Assembly (NCBI GenBank): GCA_024663395.1
Contig: JANFAH010000035.1
Span: 496,001 to 560,000 of the forward strand
Direction: 5' to 3'
DNA: 64,000 nt
Source of the DNA: Pisolithus tinctorius
Lineage: Eukaryota; Basidiomycota; Agaricomycetes; Boletales; Pisolithaceae
The notes under the pieces were generated by a model. That model saw nothing but the letters and a program-made list of their open reading frames with translations, was not told the origin of the DNA and searched no databases. The position numbers and the translations under genes were made by a program. Positions 22,337 through 32,734 of this stretch are shown one piece after another. The first letter of the stretch is position 1. Each line of letters opens with the position of its first letter.

Positions 22337-22341
22337 GCAGC

Positions 22342-22692
22342 TGTCTGGGGAAAATGATTGTAGGCAGTTTGCACTGTGAGTTTATATATGCCAAAGATGG
22401 GGCAGAGGGGTGGGAAAGAATAGTGGCTAGGGGTATGGTTACCAGTTAAGGGCTCTTCCTGGCAAATCATTATGCAAGTGTTCAGATGCAATTTGTACTT
22501 CTCACAAGGTAGCACATCATGAAGTATGATTGAAAGTGGGGTGTGAGAACATGCAGTATGTAGTATTGTAAAAGAGGACATGGGTGCAATTAGCAATGTA
22601 AAGTGAACATTGGAAAAATATGGTGTATGAACAAATTTGTGACAGTACAACAATAGGCATACCCAACCTCAAAATACAATTTGAGCCATCAT
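22342..22692. other. 3' flank of NLR-B, CpG-free
   Basis: This flank resumes after the retrotransposon and matches 49497-49845 downstream of NLR-D. It holds only short ORFs and is probably 3' untranslated and intergenic sequence. CpG is virtually absent. Confidence 0.55.
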
Positions 22693-25600
22693 TCACTGGG
22701 TGAAATGGAAACACTTGCACCATTCTCTGCCATGGACCATCTGACTCAAGTCCAACTCTATGCAACAGCCTCTGGGAATGACTACTTTGGTCCACACTGA
22801 GTAAAATGGTCTCCTAAGTTTTGGAGGGACCCAAAGTAATAGTTGTCCCTTTGGGCCTTTGATCCAGCCATCATCATGCAGCTTGACTGCTGCACCCAGC
22901 ATAGCATCCTGTTGCATGAACCCATCAACAAGTGGATTACTATTAAGCAGAGCATGTGAGGGGTCAAATGAAAAGCAAATGGGATATGCCTTGAAACCTG
23001 CACTTCTAGTTAAATGAAGTAACAATAGATAGAAGGTGGAGGTACATACCATCTACAGGAGGGAATGGATGAAGTATGCTGGATGGGTGGGATGCAACCA
23101 TTGTAAACATCTCATTCTCCCAGACCCTCACAGTGGTGTCCCCTGAGACTGAGGCAATCCTCTTCTCATCAGGGGAGAATGCAACTGATCTGATTCCATC
23201 TATATGGCCCTCAAGAGGGCTGCCAATCTGCACACCTCCCTCAACATCCCAGACCCTCACAGTCTTGTCCCAAGAGCCTGAGGCAATCCTCTTCCCATCA
23301 GGGGAGAATGCAACTGAATTGACTCCATCTGTATGGCTGTCAAGAGGGCTGACAATCTGCACACCTCCCTCAACATCCCAGACCCTCACAGTGTTGTCCC
23401 AAGAGCCTGAGACAATCCTCTTCCCATCAGGGGAGAATGCAACTGAATTGACTGGAGCTCTATGGCGATCAAGAGGGCTGCCAATCTGCACACCTTCCTC
23501 ACCATCCCAGACCCTCACAGTGTTGTCCCAAGAGCCTGAGACAATCCTCTTCCCATCAGGGGAGAATGCAACTGAATTGACTGGATCTGTATGGCCATCA
23601 AGAGGGCTGCCAATCTGCACACCTCCCTCAACATCCCAGACCCTCACAGTCTTGTCCACTGAGCCTGAGACAATCCTCTTCCCATCAGGGGAGAATGCAA
23701 CTGAAGAGACTGCATCTGTATGGCCATCAAGAGGGCTGCCAATCTGCACACCTCCCTCAACATCCCAGACCCTCACAGTCTTGTCCCTTGAGGCTGAGAC
23801 AATCCTCTTCCCATCAGGGGAGAATGCAACTGAATTGACAAAAGAAGTATGGCCCTCAAGAGGGCTGACAATCTGCACACCTCCCTCAACATCCCAGACC
23901 CTCACAGTGTTGTCCCAAGAGCCTGAGACAATCCTCTTCCCATCAGGGGAGAATGCAACTGAATAGACAAAAGAAGTATGGCCATCAAGAGGGCAGCCAA
24001 TCTGCACACCTCCCTCAATGTCCCAGACCCTCACAGTCTTGTCCACTGAGCCTGAGACAATCCTCTTCCCATCAGGGGAGAATGCAACTGAATTGACAAA
24101 AGAAGTATGGCCATCAAGAGGGCTGCCAATCTGCACACCTCCCTCAACATCCCACACCCTCACAGTCTTGTCCCTTGAGCCTGAGACAATTCTCTTCCCA
24201 TCATGGGAGAATGCAACAGAATTGACTATGGATGCATGGCCTTGCAGTAGCTGCTGTTCAACTGGCCACCCTTTCAACCCTCCTACAGCAACTCTAGCCA
24301 GCCTTGGGAATTTTGGCAACAGCATCATTGATAACAATGCATTGGAAGGAATAAATGGCAATGCAGAAGCATACAGGTGTGGAGTGCTGTGCACTATTAC
24401 ACTGCCAAAATTCTGAATCAACTTGATTCCATCTTCTACCAATGCCAATACATCCTTGAAGCCATTTTCTCCCTTCATTGTTGTGTCAGATGTCATCAAA
24501 CACTGTACAAAAGGTACTCACCTGTAGCCATGTTACAACAGTACCAAGAGCATCCACCCCCTTTCCAACCACCCCCAGAAGGCTTATTATCTCCAGCCAA
24601 AACAGAATTTTTTCACTTCCCACTATAGCCTTCACCAACACCATAAGTTGCAAGTCAAATGCTGTCTTTTGCAAATGCTGACCCCAGAATCGACTGGAGT
24701 AGGTAAGATAGTGTGGGATGTTCTCCTTGATTCTCTTCGACAGATCAGGAACTTCAGCATTGGCCAGGTATGAGCTTTCCAATCCACAGACGTTGAATTG
24801 AAGCTCATCACGGAGAATCTGCAATGTGGCAAAGGCCATGTCTCTTCCGTCAGATGTGTCAATGCAGTAGACACCACTCCGTGAATGATCCACCAGGAAG
24901 TCATAGAACGATGCATGCAATGGTCGGACAGGACAAGACCTATCTGTAATGCCACCCAATAGCGGGGCCATGCATTCAAGAATTGCAATTATGTCATAAC
25001 GGTCCTCCTTGTCAGGGAAGCGACTGCGCATCTTATTCAGAGTATGCAAGTGCAGAGGTTCGAGGGCTGACATGATCTGCTGCATCACAGAGTGGAACTG
25101 CGTCAGCGTGGTTTCGTCCTTGGGGATACTGTCTTCAAGAATTGCTCGGTACATGCCATCCAGCAATCCGCCTCCTGAACGAAGATTCATGACATTGTCG
25201 ACGCGTTCCTTGACTGATACGTTCTTGACTGCACCTGGGTTCACGAATTCACAAGCCAGACGCGCCCATTCGAAAAGACCCTCCGCCTTCTGGGAGATCG
25301 CATGAACTACTGCAGGCCCAACGCCCCGAAGATGGCCCACTTTTTTCATAATGAACAATCGGACGTCACGTTCCGATAACCCTGTAGAGACGTCGTCCAG
25401 CGAGGTCGACCTCACATGCTGAGCAGCATTGAGGACATGCTCGATATCAGGCAATGAGCGGGACGTTACGAGAATGCGGACATTGCGAGGCAGTTCGGCA
25501 GTTTGGGCTGACGCAAGCACAGAAAGCAGGTGCCTCCGCAATGGTTCTGCCCCACTTTCGTCCAATGCGTCGACGACGACGAGCACATTCCCAACGATGT

Positions 25601-27172
25601 GACCCGAAATCTTATGCAATGGTTCCGAAATCAGTCGCTTCCACTGAAGCACGATGTCAGAGGTAGTTTTGAGAGCATCATCCTTCGCAACCGCATCCGC
25701 CAAGGCTCGCCGGAAGGCAGGATCACGTTCTGCGAGATCCCATGAAACTGTCCTGATTAACTGTTCTTCGAGGTGCTCGGCCTGCCAGTCACGAGAAAAG
25801 CAAAAGCAAGACCCGACCCCTCCAATGCTCTTAAACCACAGAGCGATCGTGTGCGCAATGGCAGATTTCCCTTTTCCAGCTTGCCCGTGGAGCCAGAGGA
25901 TGCGTGGCACATTTTCAGCGGTATCATAGATCCAGTTGATAATATCCGTGAGGATCTCCGTCCGGGTACCATCAAGGCATCTCTTGGTCCAATTGACACC
26001 CACGCCTCGGGCACGGGCGAAACCGTCTAAGTCCAGTTCTTCAAGTACGCGGAATGCATCGACCTGGACGCCCCGGTCTTCGTGGTTTCGGTATTGTTGC
26101 ATCAAGTCGTCTAGCGCCTCGGTGTAGGCAATAGAAACGTCGCGCGCCTCATATTCTACGTCCTTCCCTGATCTCTTCCCTGATACCACGTTATATTAGC
26201 TCGGCTGGTGGGCAAGTGCGATTGACGTACAAAAGTCCACGGTCGCGGAATAATTCTTGATGAACTGCACCGCACCACTTGTCATAAGTGCGATCTTCGC
26301 GAAGGTTTCCCGCTTGCCCGACATTTCCTTAAGGGTAGTTTCTTCCGTGAGGAATTCGTAAACCTTTCTGACTGTATCCAGGAGGCGAGAGACCCGCTCA
26401 TCTCGGGTCTGTTGAACCACGAACATCTACGTACGACTACGTAAGATGAGGAATGCATACAGCAGTAAGAGCGTACTTGAGAAATGGCTACTAACATTCC
26501 CAGCGCCATACGGGCGTATGGATGGATCTGGCACAGGCATGTGGTCACAGGATGGATGCAGGACAATATATACCTACCTTAGTAAGGGTAGTAACGGCTT
26601 GATTGAAATCATTGAAGGGTTTTAGATACGTATCGGGGAAGCTTTGGGTCTCGGCGAGTGCGGTATTCGCACCAGTCGCAGGGTCGACACCCCCTACGTC
26701 CATATCCGTCACGGGACCCATGCCGAGGATTGTCGGCGACATGGAAGCCATATTGGCGAAATTTGGTTGATCCGTCGACCTCTGAGTCTGTCCAGCGAGC
26801 TTCCTTAGAGTTGTCGAAAGACTGAGACAGCATAGATTACATACATTGTAGTTCGGAGCGACCTGAAATTGTCCTCTGTGTTTGTACATCGCCCGATCAA
26901 CATGGATGTCAGTGCTCCCTCCCGTGATGGGACTTGGGGAACTTGGCTCTGATGAATGAGCAAAAAACCCACATTGGCCCCTGAGAGGTACTGCCCAACG
27001 CTTGAATATCAGAGGATAAATGAGCAGTAGCTTGAGAAGATCCCTGCGATTGATTTTTGGCCAATTGACATATACCATCGCCAGAAAGGAGTGATCTGCA
27101 TACCGAAGAAGCATCGAGGTTGGATAGATTTACAAGGCTGGTACGAGGTTTCTTTGACTGCTTGCCGGGCAT
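22693..27172 (-). CDS. NLR-B: NACHT-WD40 STAND receptor, 9 WD repeats
   Basis: The model has eight exons: 27104-27172, 26992-27043, 26578-26948, 26477-26527, 26231-26426, 24522-26179, 23050-24472, 22693-22997. All introns are GT-AG, 43-60 bases, and phases agree, giving 1374 residues. A pre-NACHT region of unknown fold includes the microexon HPYARMALGML. NACHT has P-loop GQAGKGKS (about residues 345-352) and Walker B LVVVDALDES (about 446-455). Nine WD40 repeats cover about 877-1264. The tail has GWIKGPKGQLLLWVPP. In the STAND family, ligand binding by the repeats triggers NTP-driven oligomerisation and a nonself response. No known effector domain is seen. The start at 27172 is uncertain because an in-frame duplicate first exon lies upstream. 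Confidence 0.9.
23081..24241 (-). repeat. WD40 repeat array of NLR-B (9 x 129 bases)
   Basis: Nine 43-codon repeats are near-identical except at codons 4, 5, 7, 23 and 25 of the unit (GHTxxVxSV ... SGSxDxT). Repeats 7 and 8 start RH and SH instead of GH. Almost no CpG occurs in the array; arginine is written AGG or AGA. Confidence 0.93.
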
Positions 27173-27229
27173 TGCGAAGAAATGAGTATTTTGATACATA
27201 CCATCGCTAGGAAAAATCAGACGACATAC

Positions 27230-27298
27230 CGAAGGAGGAAAAGAGCTGGATGGGTTGGCAGAACTGGAGTGACGTCTCTTCAACTGATCGCTGTCCAT
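27230..27298 (-). other. Duplicate first exon upstream of NLR-B
   Basis: MDSDQLKRRHSSSANP is encoded by a 23-codon exon followed by a GTATGT donor, exactly 126 bases upstream of the MPGKQSKKPRT exon, which is also 23 codons long and followed by GTATGC. The pair aligns (MxxxQxKxxxxS ... SVCR) and continues into similar intron starts. It is either an alternative first exon or, read through in frame, an N-terminal extension. Confidence 0.6.
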
Positions 27299-27587
27299 TG
27301 ATGTAACAATTGGGTGTATATTCCGTGTAAGGTTTGTGCTTTGAATTGACGTTGCGAGTGAGGGAAAGGCGAAGCTGAGGGAATGCTGTAGGCACGCTCG
27401 TGAGCGCCAACTGGCACAGCAGACACGTGGCAGCGCCCACCACTTGATGCGCATGTAAGTATGTACTGTGAGTATCATGCAGACTTGAATCGTAGAACAG
27501 GAACTGACCTGACGATGCAGCACCTTATTTGTGCGGTCAGCATCGCTACTTCGTGCCTGCTTGCTGAGAAGCATCACATAGTGGGTA

Positions 27588-27941
27588 GTGTGGGGGATCA
27601 CGACCTTGTTGCGCTACGCGAGTGAGTCCGAAGACATCACCATTCCCAACGGAGCAGCCATCTTTCTACGTCCGAATATTCGCAGCCTTCACCTACTGCC
27701 TCTGCGTTCCACGGCCGGCGATAGGAAGACTATTGCTCTGCCAACCCTTAACCCCGGCTTGCGGGAACCTTTGGTAGTCCCCTCCCGCCAGTTATCTGTC
27801 GTGCTTACCCGCGATGTCTCCACAGTTCCGATTGTTTTCTTTGGTCGCCAATGCTGCTCTCTCCCCAGTTCCTCGTTCAAGATACTTGCCTTCCCACTCT
27901 ACATCTTCACGCATCGTGAAACCGTCTCAATCATCCTCTGA
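27588..27941 (+). CDS. Conserved 117-codon ORF upstream of NLR-B, divergent
   Basis: I do not recognise this protein. No ATG opens it; the frame begins after a stop at about 27573, so it may be an exon of a larger gene. The copy at 54623-54976 encodes the identical 117 residues. The five base differences I count are all at third codon positions, whereas the flanking 240 bases differ more often. This suggests the frame is or was under selection. It lies head to head with NLR-B. Confidence 0.45.
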   Translation: MWGITTLLRYASESEDITIPNGAAIFLRPNIRSLHLLPLRSTAGDRKTIALPTLNPGLREPLVVPSRQLSVVLTRDVSTVPIVFFGRQCCSLPSSSFKILAFPLYIFTHRETVSIIL

Positions 27942-27989
27942 GCTTAGCCGAGGTACCTTCTGCTCCTTTGTATCAACCTCGGCATAACA

Positions 27990-29480
27990 AGAAATGCGAT
28001 TCTTAACAGTCACATGAACTGTCCATGCGACCGGCATTCACCGCATCTGTGCTCGGCATCCACTCAGTCCATGCTACGCCGTAATGAATAAACTCAACTA
28101 AGGATAGCAGTACTGTTGTTGTGGTATGAACGGGGTTTGCTGCTGTAAGTTCTCAGACCACAAATATCAACTGCAGTTGTTCTACGATTTTGGTAATGAG
28201 TGTCATTCGGCCTTCTTGGGGTGCCTTGCTATCTGATTGCGTTCTCTTCCACTGACGATGTCAACAGACGCGGTACGATCGGCGACAAGATCGTTCTCGC
28301 CATGTATCACTTCCTATTGACTCTATACCCTTCTAATCCCAGCGCTCCTCTCCTCACGGGTCGGTGGACAGACAGGCGTACGGTCAGCCGAGGATGGCTG
28401 GTTTCTTCTCAAACCAGCCCTCCCTCCCTAGGGAACTGGGCATTTTATTAGCTCGTTCGTGATGGCGTATCGCCAGACGTTGGCGTCGCAACCATGGCTG
28501 CGTCGTGATTGAAATGCTTACTACCTTGGATCCCGAAATTCCTAGGGGTGCCGTCGCCTGGAAACCACCTCGTACACTGCTTACCGGAACTGATGCCGGC
28601 ACCAGCCAATGGAACAACGACCATGATCGTCCTCGACAATTTCGCATATGGATTCCAGGCGATGTCATGATCACGCCCGATGATATCCAATGAAGCCTAC
28701 CTCCACATTCCCTGTTTGTTCTGCTCATGCGCCTGCTCGAGGCACTCGACCATCTCCGGGTGGCACTTGCCGAAGCAGAAGTACGCATCATAGGCGGGGG
28801 CGTCCTTATCATACATGAAGGTAACTGGGTACGTTCAGCAACAGCTGTGTGGACACCTGAAGACGTCTCTGTATTGAACGACAACCCTACCGCTTCTGAC
28901 GAATTTGTTTTGGATCGGAAGGAGGAAGTGCCCTTGTACGAAGAAGATGAAGATGAGGATAAGATCACCGTCGAACTAGACGAACATGGCCCTCTGGACG
29001 GCGTTGTCGCAACGAGTCCTGTCGTCGAGTGCTTTGAGGAGAACGATGAAGACGAGGCTGAGGAGGATGACTCTCTCCTGTTCGCACTCCCCTTGATAGA
29101 CTTTGGACATACACGACTCGCGCCTGGATAGGGACCTGACACGGGCATTCTGTTTGGTATGGCCACGCTCATCCAGCTCATTTGCGAGCGGCAGGGTGTT
29201 GTTCAGGCATTGGATGGTGAAGGTGTAGATGTAAAGAAAGCTTGCTGTCGCACATAAGTGCAATACGCCATTGCCATGGTACAACTACATCCAGCGGATG
29301 CGGTGTTGACCCGTACCTTATGCTTCGTGGAAGGATACTCTCCAAAGAGTCTTAGCCAACGTACGACGATGGATGTCATACTCAGAGTATTACATCGAAA
29401 CACTAGAAGCTCGAACTATACGGTAGGTCAGTATGGAACTGTCCTTAGTGGCCAGTCCTGACACGATCGTCTACCCTATT
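27990..29480 (+). pseudogene. IPMK-like pseudogene, copy 2
   Basis: The N-terminal signature of IPMK is readable near 28365-28430 (SRVGGQTGVRSAEDG ... LLKPALP), followed by a TAG. An NGTTTTIV-like strand lies near 28605-28630. The C-terminal segment is at 28720-29130, with a GGGVLIIHEGNW strand, an acidic insert and LIDFGHTRLAPG, then TAG in the PGxGPD motif. The PxxxDxKxG catalytic segment is deleted. IPMK normally phosphorylates inositol polyphosphates in the nucleus; this copy cannot. Confidence 0.75.
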
Positions 29481-29559
29481 ATGAGCCAATAAGTGGAACG
29501 GAAAAACAAATACGGAGACAAGTCTGTCCAAAAAGCGCCGACATGAGATAACAGTCTGA

Positions 29560-31290
29560 TCCAGGCAAGTTCGTATGTCCCCTGAAACCCCAATATTATC
29601 CAGTCTGAGCAGATCAACTACCAGCAGTCAGCCTGATGCTCCCATTGCTAACATCCGCACGCGCTCGACGTGTCCACGCACCTGGAATGTGTCCCATCCC
29701 CCACACCAACAATGGCAGGTCCGAACCCGCCTCGAATCACCGACAACCACCACGATACCCTCCCTCGCCTTCACAACCGCCTGTGCGATTGCTTCTGTCC
29801 ATGCACGTGCTTCGCTGACGTTCGAAGCACGTAATACGAGGATATCCCTGCACCGTGGATAGGCGCGGCGAATGCGGATGTGAGCAGCGTTAGAGCGTGT
29901 GGTTGCGTGACGGACGGATTTCGAGTTCGTGAACGGGGAGAGGCTAGGGGCCATGTCAGGCCAATACGGAACGGGATGGTTATGAAATGGTGGACTTGCC
30001 ACGCCGTACAACCCTCCACTGCCGCTCTCGTTGAGAAGTAAGAAAATATTGCTCCATAGTACGCGTAGCATACCCTCGCACGTTGCTTTCATCGGTGTGC
30101 CTTCTTTGAGGAGTTTTCGGGGAGCAAGATGGTGAATCGGAAGCGGAAGCTCAAGACGACTGAACAGCGGAAAATACAGGGGAGATGTCAGCGATATCTC
30201 ATGTCGTCTGTGATGAAATTAAAAGGAACGAGATAACACGATACTTGTTGCTCCTTGCCTATCCTTAGCTGGTTGCCCACCTCACCAACTCCCGCCCGGC
30301 TCTCCCGATCTCGTATCGTCTCATTCACCTCTTCCAATATATGCTCCGCGTACGCCAGCCTGTGCCCTATTGACACCCGTTCCGCATGTGCTGTGGGAAG
30401 AGACGACGTCAATTGCAGTGCCGAAGACAGGTCGGGCGTTGGTGCGGGTGTGTCGGAATACTGCAGAACTTGTCGGATGAGCAGATGATGCCGAATTAGA
30501 CACTGCACTATGAATCAGTCATCGTCAGCAAATCGTTTGTCCACGGGAAGGTAAATACACGTACTTGGTACCAGAAGGTAACTAGATAAGTCGAGATTCC
30601 TGGCTGAGGGTTCTCTCAGAGGTACTAGGAACGACTAGTAAGGACAGGTAGACTAGCAAGAAACAAATGACCGTACCTGTAGTTGAGCGGACAACTCTTG
30701 GTTGGTATCCCTGAGCGATTGCAACACTTTCCCAGCATTGGCTTGATTGATGCAGTAGTCTTGTATGATCAGTTAGTGAACACGCTTGCCCTGCCATCGG
30801 GCAACACAACGAACCAGATACACACGCATTGAGGCATGTATGTGTCTAATGTGTTTCCTACCCGGTCCAGTAGAGTCCGAATTCACGCTGTCGCTCCTCC
30901 AGAGGTAGACAGGAATGCCTGGAAGATGTGGGGTGAACTGGGAGCCAGTCATATTTAAAAGAACGCACCTTGTTCGTAAGAAGGATATCTTCGATATTGG
31001 GAAACACGACCGAAGTCGAATCTTCTTCAAGCGTACCCACCAGATGCGAGTGAAGAGCTTTCAGTGTCAAAATGGACGATTGAGGTAGAATCTACTCTAC
31101 AATAAGTTGCCGATCTTTCATGTAGTCCATCTCCGTCGAGATGAGTTCAAGTATCGCTTCCTGTCATTTCCTTTCTGCTTGTATCCCTTGGAACGCAGTC
31201 CCGTCGACCAGGCTCGCTCCATGATGGCATCCCAAATGCCAAACTCCTCTCAGGTGTTGTCGAGGCATGTGGTTCTCCAGGGACAAGACG
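29560..31290 (-). pseudogene. Intersectin-like 3' fragment (DH and PH parts), copy 2
   Basis: On the minus strand the DH (RhoGEF) C-terminal helices appear at 30188-30508 (HHLLIRQVLQYSDTP, AYAEHILEEVNETIRDR). A PH-domain end lies at 29770-29900 (YPRCRDILVLRASN ... ARAWTEAIAQA). Upstream DH exons are degenerate (30560-31290). The 5' two thirds of the gene are missing and the fragment joins module X near 31290. Stops and frame changes are frequent. Confidence 0.75.
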
Positions 31291-32606
31291 CCGAGGTATG
31301 AGTTGGAATGGAAGACCGTGCTGGAGATCGAACAGCTAGAAGCCTTCCGATGGCTCTGAGGACGATGCGGACAGTCAGAGAGTCGGCGGAATCGCATATT
31401 CCGGAGCTCTCCGAGCTCGCTGAAGACAACACGGAGTTTGACCCACTCCGAAGGGACTCGCTGCGGGCTTGCATCCGCAGACAGTCCACTGGTCCATGTC
31501 CATGCAAGGTGGGGTCTTTTACAACCATTGTGATCGTACACTAACCAAGCCCCCTACAGTAGTCCAGCACCCATGTCAACTTCGAGGCCATGATCAACAA
31601 CCTGTCGTCCCTCCTACGACCCCCATCCAGAGCGAAAGCCTCCACACTAGAAGCAACGCATGCGCTGTTCGTAAGACGACGCGCCAATCTTCAGAACCTG
31701 AACCTGACCGCAACGCAGAGAAAATGTTCTTGCAGAATATCTACGACCTGTACGTGCTACTAAGAGCAGGCGGTCTGCCATTGCAGCCGTCGATACTGAC
31801 CGAGTACACAAGAAAATTAGACCTCGACACCCAGATCCAATCAACCAAACCACATTCTACACGCCAGGCTCAGACCCAGATTGCACGCATACGCGACAGT
31901 GCAGACACCATACCAAGGATTATGAGAGCCAGGATATGCTTAGCAGCGGTGATGGAAGTATTGCACACTCCCCAGGTGGGCCACATTTTATTCGTGCTCC
32001 GTTTTCACACTGTGCTGATCCCCTTTTCGCCTATAGCTTCCCTAAAGCTACCTTTCCCGTCACTTCCGACAAACCCCCGTCGACACCCAGAAAGAACTCC
32101 CCAACTCCCGAAGTTACCGGCCTTCCTACTGCGAGACCTGTCGATGAGATCCTGCCCATACATAGAATCAATGCTCCGACTCCAGAAGCTACTGACCTAG
32201 CTATGACAGGACTACACGAGGCGGATATCCCTCCCATACTGGCACCTACGCATATACCCACTCAACCCCATCCTGGGATGTCTTCGTCGTCTTTCCCACC
32301 GCAACATCTTCCCCAGGGCTCGTCCGACGACATCGAGGATGACGAACAGGAGGAGCTTGAAGTGGCTGACACCATGATCTCCATCGCAGACTCAGACTCG
32401 GAATCAACCACTTTTAAGTCGCTTAATAGCACAAATATGAACTCGAACTCAATACCAACGTGGCACCTCGAACGAGAGCCTGTGAAAACCGTGTATTCAC
32501 CTATGCGGCGTGGCACGAAGCGGAGTATCGACGGGAATCGGGAGGCCGCAGGCGAGGGGAATAGGGAAGAAGACGGTGGGTGATGTAGAGCTGCTACTGC
32601 GTCTAT
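31291..32606 (+). other. Module X, copy 1 (unidentified, repeated next to intersectin fragments)
   Basis: This repeated segment recurs at 46554-48420 and 58251-60060. Plus-strand ORFs include 31469-32200 and 31936-32583. A stretch rich in LYVLLRAGG ... EYTRKLDLD ... IARIRDSADT is shared, followed by Pro- and Ser/Asp-rich low-complexity sequence. I recognise no family. The copies differ by frameshifts and stops, so this is probably an exon-bearing gene remnant. It ends near 32606 at the junction with the CpG-poor 3' flank of NLR-C. Confidence 0.5.
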
Positions 32607-32734
32607 GACATCAGAGGACATGGGTGCAATTAGCAGGGTAAAATGATCATTGGGCAAAAATATGGGGTGTGAACTAATTTATGACAGTATGACAGCAGAT
32701 ATACCCAACATCAAAATACAATTCGAACCATCAT

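Noticed and set aside
22300..22653. Short minus-strand ORFs in the NLR 3' flanks (also 49537-49803)
   Set aside because: They lie beyond the conserved stop codon, differ in frame between copies and have no shared protein feature.
24473..24521. Frame break between the NACHT and WD40 ORFs of the NLR genes
   Set aside because: It is a conserved 49-base GT-AG intron found at the same place in all five copies, with compatible phases.
28384..29181. Minus-strand ORFs of about 230-265 codons opposite the IPMK remnants (also 55511-56206)
   Set aside because: They are Ser-rich shadows of the acidic insert. The plus strand carries recognisable kinase motifs.
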